NCBI RefSeq assembly: GCF_016482825.1 | Contig: NZ_JAEMNV010000012.1 | Coordinates: 124,001-188,000 of the forward strand | Reading direction: 5' to 3' | DNA length: 64,000 nt | Origin: Antrihabitans stalagmiti | Lineage (GTDB): Bacteria; Actinomycetota; Actinomycetes; Mycobacteriales; Mycobacteriaceae | Part shown: piece by piece, positions 1 through 7,807 of the stretch | How positions within the stretch are numbered: position 1 is the first letter of the stretch | Layout: each line of letters opens with the position of its first letter | Notes under the pieces: generated by a model | Told to the model about the DNA's origin: nothing | Database searches by the model: none | The model's input: only the letters and a program-made list of their open reading frames with translations | Made by a program: the position numbers and the translations under genes

Positions 1-672
1 AGCAGAGGGCAATTCGCCTCGATCCCAATTTCCGTCCGGTAGCTCGGCCAGCCAGTGCGCTACCCCTGGCGTCGCCGATTCGATGTCCCAATTCTCGTTC
101 AACACAAGCAGACCCGGCGAATCCACGTATTCGGGTTCCGCCGCTTGGCCGAACAGCAGCGCGCGGCGAGCGCCATCGGCGAGGCTCGGCGCCACCGCCG
201 CGATGAACGATTTCTCCAGCTCGGTGAACATCGGCTTGTCCGCGTCCCGATAGAGACCGAGAGCACCCCACACCTCGCCGGTTCGAGTGCGCAGCCGTGC
301 GATCAATTCCTGATCGCCGCCCATCGACATGTTGCGTCGCCATCGTGGACTGCTGGACGGATCGCCGTCGGTTGCCTCGTGGAGGGTCGAGATGCCCGTC
401 GACGATCGAATGACATCGGGGACCGACTGAGCATCGTCCTCGTAGTACTCGGCCGCCAGCCACTCGCCGGAGAATTCGGGTAGACCGACATGAAAGTGGC
501 TTGTCATCAGCAACGACGCCGGGTCGACGGTGTACCAGCACGGTGTCTGGAAGAAGGGGACCACGCTGCCGACGACCTCGGTCACCTCGTTCCACAGCGT
601 GACGAGATCCCGCGGTTGGGTGCACAGCCGCGCGACCTTCTCCGTTGCACGCTGAACAGAGTCGACGCTCAC
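1..672 (-). CDS. LuxR-type transcriptional regulator with sensory N-terminal domain (partial)
   Basis: The reverse strand is open from a GTG at 672 to the window edge, giving about 224 residues with no stop. The translation begins MSVDSVQRATEKVARLC and reads as a GAF-like sensory module: a segment around YTVDPASLLMTSHFHVGLPE, then RTRTGEVWGALGLYRDAD, then a helix FTELEKSFIAAVAPSLADG. This layout is typical of actinobacterial regulators with a GAF-like domain followed by a C-terminal LuxR HTH; the HTH would lie outside the window, so the regulator call is inferred. The frame stays open upstream of 672, so an earlier start (for example GTG at 699) is possible. No strong ribosome binding site decides it. 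Confidence 0.6.
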   Translation of the reverse strand, partial: MSVDSVQRATEKVARLCTQPRDLVTLWNEVTEVVGSVVPFFQTPCWYTVDPASLLMTSHFHVGLPEFSGEWLAAEYYEDDAQSVPDVIRSSTGISTLHEATDGDPSSSPRWRRNMSMGGDQELIARLRTRTGEVWGALGLYRDADKPMFTELEKSFIAAVAPSLADGARRALLFGQAAEPEYVDSPGLLVLNENWDIESATPGVAHWLAELPDGNWDRGELPSA

Positions 673-1092
673 GGAGCCAACGCTACGAGCACACCGCACC
701 GAAACGGAATACCAGGTTTGTGTAGGTCTGGCTCCGGTGTTGCACGACCTCCCGCCCGCGGCGAACGGACGGGAGATCGTTCTAACCGGTGGCTGTCCCC
801 CTCATCTTGGACAAGCGAGCAGCTTGCATCAATTAACCTCCACCGATTTGTCGGCACACACGTCGCCGCCGCTCACGGGACGCCCGCTGCGGTCGGATAA
901 ATGCTCGTGTGGCTCAACTATTTGCATCCCAGCTCGGAAGAACGGTCGGAAAGTACGTCGAATAGACGCACTTCATCAGTTCGTCCGGCACCGTCTTCAG
1001 ACTCGAGCCAGGGATCGTCCCAAAGGACGCTGGCCGATCCTATGACCTCTCCTTTGGTGCCGCAACCTGCAGCGCACCGCAGGACTGCCGTG
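673..1092. other. Intergenic region, no convincing gene
   Basis: About 420 bases between the start of the partial LuxR-type gene and the end of the next reverse-strand gene. Open frames here lack ribosome binding sites and resemble no protein I recognise. The part next to 672 should hold the promoter of the partial regulator gene. I see no repeat, RNA gene or clear operator. Confidence 0.5.
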
Positions 1093-2190
1093 TCAGTCGG
1101 TATTTCCGCGGGTTCGGCCGGGGTCGACCGTCAAACCTGGGTGTCCAGGATCGGTTGCGGGAACGGGATCCGGTTCGTCCGATTCGCCGATGACCTTCAT
1201 TTCGATGAGGCCGAGTTGCGGTCCGCCCTCGTGACGGATCACGGCACCCGAACCGTTGACGACGGTCCACCCGCCGCCGAATCTGCGCAGGCGGATGTTG
1301 GCAACTTCGGCTCGATCGGTCTTGCCGGTGAACACCTCAGCCACCGCTTCGAAGATTCGCTTCACATCGTCGGGATGCGGCGCGTCGCGATTGTCGACCA
1401 TGCCTTTCCACTGGATACCCGTCGGCGGATCGGTGATCCACTGAATCAGCCGCATCCGACTCAAATCCATCAGCACTATGTGGGTACTCAGAGCTACCTG
1501 CGACATCGCCCCCAGCGCCGCTGACTCCAACGATCGTGGCAACGGGCTGTTCGCAGAAACGTCGTGCAGCAACCCTCGCCACACCTGGTTGTCCTGTTGC
1601 GCGGCAAGCACGAGGTGCGCGACACCGCTCCTGCCTGCAGAGCCCCGGACTCTGGCCAGCCCGTTCCAAGTCGATCCGGCATGCGGTTCTAGCACTCGAC
1701 TGATCAAGCCGAGGCCGTCGTCGACACTCACATATCGAAGAGCTTCGGGAGCGGTGAAGGTTCGCCGGTCGGACGCGACGACGTCCGCAGAAAACAGATC
1801 GGGCAGTGTTGCAGGAAGCTCGACCAACCGCAGCGTGGAATCCCAGTCGAAGGCAAGGGCAGTGGCCGGCGAGGTCTGCGGCTCCGAAGTCGAGGGGCCG
1901 ATCCACAGCTGGACCCCGTGGACCTCCGTAGGTCCGATGATCGGCTCGAGTATCAGCCGTGTCGATTGGCCTGGCATGAGTTCTCGCGTCGTGTCGTACC
2001 GGATCTTCATGGTCCGGACGAGTTCGATCTCTCCAAGGACCCACCGCTGGACAGCATCCGAGAGCCGACCGCCGACGCGTTCCTTGAGCGCTCGTTCGAG
2101 GGACGTCCGTGCTTTCGCCTGCCCGTCCCTGCCGACCAACCGAGGGTCGCCCTCCAGCACGTCCACGACGAACCAGCCCTTGTCGGTCAT
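1093..2190 (-). CDS. Conserved actinobacterial GAF/DUF5593-like protein
   Basis: 365 residues beginning MTDKGWFVVDVLEGDPRLVG. There is no signal peptide or membrane segment. The opening strand, the central VSVDDGLGLISRVLEPHAGSTWNGLARVRG part and the C-terminal GGWTVVNGSGAVIRHEGG part resemble a family of Rhodococcus/Nocardia proteins with GAF- or PAS-like sensory folds (DUF5593 type). A role in signal sensing or regulation is inferred from that resemblance only. It is divergent from the GNAT gene at 2251 with 60 bases between the starts, so the two probably share a promoter region. The partial regulator downstream is also sensory. Confidence 0.6.
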   Translation of the reverse strand: MTDKGWFVVDVLEGDPRLVGRDGQAKARTSLERALKERVGGRLSDAVQRWVLGEIELVRTMKIRYDTTRELMPGQSTRLILEPIIGPTEVHGVQLWIGPSTSEPQTSPATALAFDWDSTLRLVELPATLPDLFSADVVASDRRTFTAPEALRYVSVDDGLGLISRVLEPHAGSTWNGLARVRGSAGRSGVAHLVLAAQQDNQVWRGLLHDVSANSPLPRSLESAALGAMSQVALSTHIVLMDLSRMRLIQWITDPPTGIQWKGMVDNRDAPHPDDVKRIFEAVAEVFTGKTDRAEVANIRLRRFGGGWTVVNGSGAVIRHEGGPQLGLIEMKVIGESDEPDPVPATDPGHPGLTVDPGRTRGNTD

Positions 2191-2250
2191 GTCTCCCCCT
2201 GCAGCTCAGCGTGGTTGTCACCCTAGCTGTAGCCGAACAGGCGACAATGA

Positions 2251-2889
2251 ATGTCTATGCAACCCGAACCGATCGTTCGTACATCGAAACGCGGTGACGT
2301 TCGTGCCGCGGCCCGCGTTCTTGCCGATGCCTTCGCCGACGATCCGTTGATGGCCTACATCTGGCCGGATCGCGAAGCGCGGAGCGCCTCCCTGCCAAGA
2401 TATTTCGAGGTCTCGCTGCGCCATGTGCACTCGGCGGGAGGCGGAGTTCAGGTGGTGTGCGACGCAGGCGGAAGGATCGCAGGCGTGGCGGTCTGGGATC
2501 CGCCGAACCGGTGGGAGCAATCGACGACGTCCGCCATTCGCGCTGCGCCCGGCCAACTTCTGGCTCTCCGGACGAGAGTTTTTGCCGCGTTGCGAGTTCG
2601 GGGCACTCTCGAAGAGCGGCATCCGCGGCATCCGCCACATTGGTATCTGTCGAACATCGGCACGGCGTCTGCCGTTCGAGGGGCCGGCTACGGCAGAGCA
2701 TTACTGGACAGTCGGCTGGCCGACTGCGATGCCAACGAGCTTTCGGCGTATCTGGTCTGCACCCGCCGCGAAAACATTGCCTATTACGAAAAGTTCGGAT
2801 TCGTTGTGACCGAGAGCTTTTCGCTTCCCGGCAACGGTCCTGAGCTTTGGTCGATGGTCCGCGTGGCTGCCGTCAGAACTGTTCCGTGA
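2251..2889 (+). CDS. GNAT-family N-acetyltransferase
   Basis: 212 residues. The acetyl-CoA binding loop RGAGYG sits at residues 143-148, after the beta-strand WYLSNIGTAS, and the family's late motif YEKFGFVV is at 179-186. The N-terminal DVRAAARVLADAFADDPL is the usual first helix of GNAT enzymes. The ATG at 2251 gives normal family length; a second in-frame ATG lies two codons later. The acceptor substrate cannot be read from sequence. The gene converges on glycerate kinase and their 3' ends overlap by 17 bases. Confidence 0.85.
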   Translation: MSMQPEPIVRTSKRGDVRAAARVLADAFADDPLMAYIWPDREARSASLPRYFEVSLRHVHSAGGGVQVVCDAGGRIAGVAVWDPPNRWEQSTTSAIRAAPGQLLALRTRVFAALRVRGTLEERHPRHPPHWYLSNIGTASAVRGAGYGRALLDSRLADCDANELSAYLVCTRRENIAYYEKFGFVVTESFSLPGNGPELWSMVRVAAVRTVP

Positions 2890-3985
2890 TCCGCCGACCC
2901 ACTCCTTCGAGCAGTTCGGCAGCATTCGCGATCGACCGCTCCAGGACCGGTTCGATGTCGGACAGCGTGTAGACCTCGGTAAAGCCGGCTGACCGGAGCT
3001 GCTCGTCGCTGAGCACGCTACGACCCGCGACTGCGACGACCGGAACTCCGACCGCCTGCGCCCGCGTCGCGACACCGATCGGAGCCTTGCCCGCCAGGCT
3101 CTGCTCGTCGAGTGAGCCCTCACCGGTGACGACGAGGTCCGCGGCGGCGAGAACCGAGTCGAACCCGACCATCTCGAGGACGATGTCGATCCCGGGACGC
3201 TGCTGCGCATCGAGGAAGGCCATGGCTCCGAAACCGGTTCCGCCCGCGGCACCTGCGCCGGGTTCGGTGCTGACATCGCGACCTATCGCAGCAGCTGCGA
3301 TCGAAGCCCATTGCGCCAGAGCAGCTTCCAGCACAACGAGGTCGGCCGCATCCGCACCTTTCTGCGGTGCATAGACGGCGGTCGCCCCGTTGTCGCCGAG
3401 CAGTGGATTATCGACGTCACAGGCGAGGACGAACGTCGCGGCCGCAGCGGCGGGGACGAGTTCCGACAGGTCGATGCGGGCGGCACCCGCCAACGCCGCG
3501 CCGCCGCGCGGTACCTCGGATCCGTCGGCGTTCAGAATTCGAGCCCCGAGCGCCTGCATCATCCCGGCACCGCCGTCGGTCGATGCGCTGCCGCCGAGGC
3601 CGATGACGATCTCGGTGGCGCCGCGTTCGAGCGCATCCTTGATGACGAGGCCAAGTCCGAATGTGCTGGCCGTCAACGGTTCTGCGCGGCCGTTCGGCAG
3701 CAGAACCAGTCCGACCGCCGCGGCCAGCTCGACGACCGCTGCAGACCCGCGTCGGGCGTAGGTTGCAACTACCGGCGCGCCGGTCGGTCCTTCGGTCGCA
3801 ACCGATACAGCCTGCCAACCTGCTGCGACGGCGGCTGCGACGGTGCCGTCGCCCCCGTCGGCAACTGGCACGCGATGCACGGTCCACTCCGGCTTTCCGT
3901 CGAGAATGCCTGCCGCAAGTGCGTCGGCGACGTCGGCGGCGGTCAGCGATCCTTTGAACTTGTCAGGTGCGACGACGACGCGCAT
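2873..3985 (-). CDS. glxK: Glycerate kinase (GlxK/GarK family)
   Basis: 370 residues, full length for the glycerate 2-kinase family, which phosphorylates glycerate with ATP and feeds it into glycolysis. Diagnostic parts are APDKFKGSLTA near the N terminus (residues 6-16), VADGGDGT (41-48), GLGGSASTDGGAGMMQALG around 129-147 and the C-terminal TGEGSLDEQSLAGKAP. It is cytoplasmic. The gene lies 74 bases downstream of the acyl-CoA dehydrogenase on the same strand, but no shared pathway is evident. Assignment to 2-phosphoglycerate rather than 3-phosphoglycerate formation follows the family and is not visible here. Confidence 0.93.
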   Translation of the reverse strand: MRVVVAPDKFKGSLTAADVADALAAGILDGKPEWTVHRVPVADGGDGTVAAAVAAGWQAVSVATEGPTGAPVVATYARRGSAAVVELAAAVGLVLLPNGRAEPLTASTFGLGLVIKDALERGATEIVIGLGGSASTDGGAGMMQALGARILNADGSEVPRGGAALAGAARIDLSELVPAAAAATFVLACDVDNPLLGDNGATAVYAPQKGADAADLVVLEAALAQWASIAAAAIGRDVSTEPGAGAAGGTGFGAMAFLDAQQRPGIDIVLEMVGFDSVLAAADLVVTGEGSLDEQSLAGKAPIGVATRAQAVGVPVVAVAGRSVLSDEQLRSAGFTEVYTLSDIEPVLERSIANAAELLEGVGRRITEQF

Positions 3986-4059
3986 GGGGCCTCGCTCTTC
4001 TCAGCGTTCCGCAGATATAGCAGCGGGCCCCGCCATTGTGCGTTGGCGAACGCGGACCC

Positions 4060-5298
4060 TCAACTCGAGGAGCGGCCCAAGAGGCCTTTCGCAATATGGG
4101 TGACCTGTACTTCGTTGCTGCCGGCGTAGATCATCAGCGACTTCGCATCTCGCGCCAGTTGCTCGACGCGGTACTCGGTCATGTAGCCGTTGCCGCCGAA
4201 CAGTTGCACCGCTTCCATGGCAACTTCCGTGGCCGCACGCGAGGAATACAACTTCATTGCCGATGCCTCCGACAGCGAGACCTTCTTGCCTGCGGCCATG
4301 CGTTCGACAGCCGAGAACACCATGTTCTGCACGTTGATCCGTGCGACCTCCATCTCGGCGAGCTTGAGTTGGATCAGCTGGAACTTTCCGATTTCCTGAC
4401 CCCAGAGGGTGCGGCTCTTCGCGTAGTCGAGGCTGAGGCGATGGCATTCGTTGATGATGCCGAGCGACAGCGATGCGATGCCGATCCGTTCGGCCGAGAA
4501 GTTCTCTCGTGCGCTCTCCTTGCCGTCACCCGATGCGGCCGTTTCGGATTCGCCGAGCAGGCGGTCCGGGGTGAGGCGGACGTTGTCGAAGAACAGTTCG
4601 CCCGTGGGCGAGGAGTTCATACCCATCTTCTTGAACGGCGCGCCCTGCGTCAGACCTTCCATACCTTTGTCGAGCACGAAGGCGAGCACCTTGCGGTCGC
4701 GACGGTCGACGGCCGCGTCGCCGTCGTCGAGCTTGGCGTAGACGATGATTACGTCGGCGTACGGGCCGTTGGTGATGAACGTCTTCTGCCCGTTGAGCAG
4801 GTAGTCTTCGCCGTCCCGCTTCACGTAGGTCTTCATGCCGCCGAAAGCGTCCGAGCCGGAATCGGGTTCGGTGATCGCCCAGGCGCCGACTTTGTCGAAG
4901 GTGACGAGTTCGGGTAGCCACCGCTTCTTCTGTGCGAGTGTTCCACGGCTGCGAATCGTCCCCGCGGCAAGACCGAGGCTTACCCCGAGCGATGCGACCA
5001 GGCCGAGGCTGACCCCGGCAAGTTCGCTGTTGAGTACGACGCCCATGCTGCCCGCGCCGCTGAACACACTCTCCGAACCGGGTTTCGCAGCGTCGCCCGA
5101 TTCCTCACGGGCGAGCGATTTGTCGAGCGACTCCTTCGCCATCGCGTCGATGCCGAAGGTCTTGAACAACTTTCGGATGATGTCGAACGGCGGGAGTTTG
5201 CCGCTCTCGAGATCGTCGACGTGCGGGCGGATCTCCTTGGTGATGAAGCCCCGTAGCGCGTCGCGAAACATGATGTCGGTGTCCGACCATTCGTACAT
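4060..5298 (-). CDS. Acyl-CoA dehydrogenase family protein
   Basis: 412 residues from the ATG at 5298 (MYEWSDTDIMFRDALRGF), which fits the family; a longer frame to 5430 would add an untypical N terminus and run over the divergent GNAT gene. The FAD-binding strand GAWAITEPDSGSDAFGGMKT, the middle beta domain and the C-terminal helices with QLFGGNGYMTEY and QLARDAKSLMIYAGSNEVQ are all present. The residue that is the catalytic Glu in many members (YEGT) is Ala here (YAGS). The reaction would be FAD-dependent alpha,beta-dehydrogenation of an acyl-CoA with electrons passed to ETF; the substrate is unknown. Confidence 0.88.
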   Translation of the reverse strand: MYEWSDTDIMFRDALRGFITKEIRPHVDDLESGKLPPFDIIRKLFKTFGIDAMAKESLDKSLAREESGDAAKPGSESVFSGAGSMGVVLNSELAGVSLGLVASLGVSLGLAAGTIRSRGTLAQKKRWLPELVTFDKVGAWAITEPDSGSDAFGGMKTYVKRDGEDYLLNGQKTFITNGPYADVIIVYAKLDDGDAAVDRRDRKVLAFVLDKGMEGLTQGAPFKKMGMNSSPTGELFFDNVRLTPDRLLGESETAASGDGKESARENFSAERIGIASLSLGIINECHRLSLDYAKSRTLWGQEIGKFQLIQLKLAEMEVARINVQNMVFSAVERMAAGKKVSLSEASAMKLYSSRAATEVAMEAVQLFGGNGYMTEYRVEQLARDAKSLMIYAGSNEVQVTHIAKGLLGRSSS

Positions 5299-5371
5299 AC
5301 CCTCGAATATAGAACAGGTTCTCGTCTGTGGGTCCGTGGCCTGGCGCTGCCCGACGAGTAATGTCGCCGCC

Positions 5372-5686
5372 ATGGAGACCCGCGTCGAGAAGAACGTCGA
5401 CCTCAATCGCTTCGAGATCCACGTCGGCAATCAGATAGCGGGGCTTGCCGCGTACGAAAGTGCCGCTGCGAACCGAGCTTTCACGCACACAGAGGTCTAT
5501 CCGCAATTCGAGGGACAGGGCCTGGCGAAGATTCTGATCAAGTACGCACTCGACGCGACGCGCGAGGAGGGCCTCGGCGTGCTGCCGTTCTGCCCATTCG
5601 TGAACAAGTACATCTCGAAGAATCCCGAGTACCTCGACCTCGTCCCCGAGTGGGCGCGGGAGAGGCTGGGCCTGCCGACCTCGTGA
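5372..5686 (+). CDS. Small GNAT-like acetyltransferase (YjdJ/Acetyltransf_CG type)
   Basis: 104 residues starting METRVEKNVDLNRFEIHVGN. It shows the short GNAT form: a beta hairpin (GNQIAGLAAYESA), an acetyl-CoA loop FEGQGLAKILIKYALDATREEG, then LGVLPFCPFVNKYISKNPEYLDLVP, the C-terminal signature of the YidJ/YjdJ-like group. Substrate unknown. The start at 5372 lies 73 bases from the divergent acyl-CoA dehydrogenase start. Its TGA stop is formed inside the palindromic repeat that begins at 5682. Confidence 0.85.
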   Translation: METRVEKNVDLNRFEIHVGNQIAGLAAYESAAANRAFTHTEVYPQFEGQGLAKILIKYALDATREEGLGVLPFCPFVNKYISKNPEYLDLVPEWARERLGLPTS

Positions 5687-5740
5687 GCACTTTCGGTGCG
5701 CGGAACCTCCGAAAAGACGCACGAGCGGAGTAGCCGCCTA
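5682..5740. repeat. Intergenic palindromic repeat, copy A
   Basis: A roughly 59-base element with arms CGTGAGCACTTTCGG and CCGAAAAGACGCACGAG, ending GGAGTAGCCGCCTA. Close copies occur at 18514-18588 and 42508-42581. The arms can pair into a hairpin flanked by T- and A-rich steps, so it may terminate transcription in both directions between two convergent genes. The left edge supplies the TGA of the GNAT gene and the right edge supplies the TAG of the PlsC gene on the other strand. Confidence 0.8.
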
Positions 5741-6475
5741 ATACCGCGCGACCGCCTCGTCGAGCGCTGCCTGCATGCCCTTGACGACGTGACGCGTGAT
5801 TTCGCCAGGACGGGCCGGTAGGTCGGTCTCGGGTGTGTCGATGAAGAAGCTGGCCGATTTGTAGGACTCCTGTGTGGGTCCGTAGCTGAGTCCGACGTAG
5901 ACCATCGCCGGTTCGATGCCGAGTTTCTGTGCCCGGCTGGTGATGTGGCCGATGCCGCTGCCGACCGACTGCACCTTGGTCGGGTCGGTTTCGTTGCAGG
6001 TGCCCTCGGGGAAGACTGCGATGTTGTCGCCCATCGCCATTCTTTCGGCGCAGACGTCCATCATTCGTTGCCCTGCTGCGTTGACCGCACGAATCCCGTG
6101 GTTTTTGCCCCGGAATACCGGTAGCCCACCCATCATCTCGACCTTGGCGCGGCGTTCCTCGTCGAGGAACAGTTCGTCTTTGGCGAGGACGCGGGAGTGA
6201 CCGATGGTCGGACGGATCGGGCTCCGCGCAGCCATTGCCGCGACGGTGTACGGATCCGTTGTGCTCAGGTGATTGACCGCCAGAATGATGCGCCTATCGG
6301 AACGGACCAAATCCTGCAACGCCTTCTTCGCACCGGCGCGATAGGAGATGCGCGGACGGTACTTGAAGCCCAAGATCGCGTAGGACAGCTTCGCCTTCAG
6401 CACGTTCTGCTTGTGTGCGAGGTAGTAGTCGTACACGGCTTCGTAATTCTCGAGCCGGACCTCGGGTGGTTCCAT
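5738..6475 (-). CDS. 1-acyl-glycerol-3-phosphate acyltransferase-like protein (PlsC family)
   Basis: 245 residues. The PlsC catalytic motif H-x4-D is seen as NHLSTTD (His69, Asp74), and the substrate-binding motif FPEGTCNE lies near residue 155, with the preceding GGLPVFRGKNHGI block. Members transfer an acyl chain to lysophosphatidate or related acceptors at the membrane during phospholipid or triacylglycerol synthesis. No clear transmembrane helix is visible, so attachment is probably peripheral. The acceptor is not determined by sequence. It lies 9 bases downstream of the TetR gene on the same strand and could be co-transcribed with it. Confidence 0.87.
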   Translation of the reverse strand: MEPPEVRLENYEAVYDYYLAHKQNVLKAKLSYAILGFKYRPRISYRAGAKKALQDLVRSDRRIILAVNHLSTTDPYTVAAMAARSPIRPTIGHSRVLAKDELFLDEERRAKVEMMGGLPVFRGKNHGIRAVNAAGQRMMDVCAERMAMGDNIAVFPEGTCNETDPTKVQSVGSGIGHITSRAQKLGIEPAMVYVGLSYGPTQESYKSASFFIDTPETDLPARPGEITRHVVKGMQAALDEAVARY

Positions 6476-6484
6476 TCTTCGACT

Positions 6485-7075
6485 CTACGAGGGTCCGCTT
6501 GTTGTGGCAGGGCCGAGTATCCGGTGGACCAGTTCGGTCACTACTTCGTCGAGTGGAAATCCCGCATCGATCGATGTTGTGAGCTGGTCGAACAGCAGTC
6601 CGTCGAGTGCGTAGTGCAGCATCGCGATCTCCTTCGCGCCGCCCGGCAGTCCCGCTTGCACGTTGTAGTCGACGTCGCCGCGATAGCCCGATGTCAACGT
6701 CGCGCGAAGTATCTGTGCAAGACCGGGTCGACGTGTTGCCTCGATGCGCAGCTCGAACAACGCGCGCATCAGGTCGGGAGCGGCGGTCGTCCGTTCGACG
6801 ATGTAGCGGACGTAGTCGGTTGCGAGTTCGATTCCCGGCGTGCGTGCGGCGAGTTGTTCGAGTCGTTCCGGGTCCGGCGCGATCCGTTCGAAAACCCGCT
6901 CGCCCAGTGCGCCGAGCAGCTCGTCACGAGTGCGGAAGTAGTTGGCCGCGGTGCCCTCGGGCGCTTCGGCTTCCCTGTCGACCGCCCGATGGGTGAGCCC
7001 GCGTGTGCCGGCCGAGGCGAGAACGCGCAGCCCGGCGTCTGCTAGCTGTGCGCGTCGTTCGGGGTTGGCGACCAT
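6485..7075 (-). CDS. TetR/AcrR-family transcriptional regulator
   Basis: 196 residues from the ATG at 7075 (MVANPERRAQLADAGLRVLA). The N-terminal HTH reads GTRGLTHRAVDREAEAPEGTAANYFRTRDELL, a typical TetR DNA-binding region with the conserved NYF-x4-L. A frame open to 7099 would add eight residues and run into the operator. The C-terminal helical ligand domain has no recognisable ligand. The gene is divergent from the RibD-like reductase at 7155, and two copies of an imperfect palindrome lie between them, so it most likely represses itself and the reductase gene. Confidence 0.88.
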   Translation of the reverse strand: MVANPERRAQLADAGLRVLASAGTRGLTHRAVDREAEAPEGTAANYFRTRDELLGALGERVFERIAPDPERLEQLAARTPGIELATDYVRYIVERTTAAPDLMRALFELRIEATRRPGLAQILRATLTSGYRGDVDYNVQAGLPGGAKEIAMLHYALDGLLFDQLTTSIDAGFPLDEVVTELVHRILGPATTSGPS

Positions 7076-7094
7076 GAGGATCAGGCTAGCACCG

Positions 7095-7134
7095 ACCACA
7101 ACAGCTGTGGTACTTTAACCACAACAGCTGTGGT
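7095..7134. promoter_or_regulatory. Two tandem operator copies for the divergent TetR regulator
   Basis: The 17-base sequence ACCACAACAGCTGTGGT occurs at 7095-7111 and again, identically, at 7118-7134, 23 bases apart. Each copy is an inverted repeat with arms ACCACA and TGTGGT. The pair fills the space between the tetR start (7075) and the reductase start (7155), which is where a TetR repressor would bind to control both genes. Binding itself is inferred. Confidence 0.8.
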
Positions 7135-7154
7135 GGATAATCGGAGGAGTTCAC

Positions 7155-7730
7155 ATGCGAAAGCTGACGTATTACATCGCCACGTCGATCGACGGATACA
7201 TCGCGGCGCCGGACGGTACGGTCGACGCATTTACGGTCGTGGGCGACCACATGTCGACCATTGCAACCGACTATCCGGAGACGTTGCCGAAGCATGTGTG
7301 GCCACATTTCGGGGTCGACGCCCAGGCGACAGGCACAAAATTCGACACGATTCTGATGGGTCGCAAAACGCTCCAGCCGGCTCTCGACGTAGGCCTCACC
7401 AACGCCTACCCCCACCTGCGGACGATCGTCTTCTCACGATCGCTGCAGCTCGACGACCCAACTGTGACGGTGACAGCGGAGGACCCCGTCGCCGTTGTCG
7501 CTGATTTGAAACGCGAGGACGGCCTCGGCATCTGGCTCTGTGGCGGCGGCACGCTCGCCTCGGCACTTGTCGCCGAGATAGACGAATTGATCGTGAAGAC
7601 CTACCCCGTGCTGCTCGGTGCGGGAATCCCGATGTTCGTCGGGGGTGAGTACACGCCGGCCGAGTTCGAACCGACCGAAACGAAGGTCCACGAGAACGGT
7701 GTGGTCTTCTCCCGGTACAGACGGCGATGA
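7155..7730 (+). CDS. Dihydrofolate reductase family / RibD C-terminal domain protein
   Basis: 191 residues. The opening MRKLTYYIATSIDGYIAAPDG is the hallmark of the small RibD-C/DHFR-fold reductases, with FDTILMGRKTLQPALDVG and the late nucleotide-binding stretch GIWLCGGGTLASALVAEIDEL. Members use NAD(P)H; the true substrate of this group is usually unknown and it is not folate biosynthesis FolA. The ATG at 7155 follows a GGAGG-like site. It faces the TetR gene across the double operator and is likely its main target. Confidence 0.85.
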   Translation: MRKLTYYIATSIDGYIAAPDGTVDAFTVVGDHMSTIATDYPETLPKHVWPHFGVDAQATGTKFDTILMGRKTLQPALDVGLTNAYPHLRTIVFSRSLQLDDPTVTVTAEDPVAVVADLKREDGLGIWLCGGGTLASALVAEIDELIVKTYPVLLGAGIPMFVGGEYTPAEFEPTETKVHENGVVFSRYRRR

Positions 7731-7756
7731 GGTGGGAATATCTCACTGTGCTGGAT

Positions 7757-7788
7757 GTTGAGAAAGGCAGTAGTTAAACTCTCAACTA
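7757..7788. promoter_or_regulatory. Nested inverted repeats upstream of the first pirin gene
   Basis: Arms GTTGAGA (7757-7763) and TCTCAAC (7780-7786) flank a 16-base spacer, and a second pair TAGTT (7771-7775) and AACTA (7784-7788) lies inside. The AT-rich block sits 20 to 50 bases upstream of the ATG at 7808, where a promoter and operator would be expected. No regulator gene is adjacent. Confidence 0.45.
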
Positions 7789-7807
7789 ATTCTTCGAGGA
7801 GGCCACC

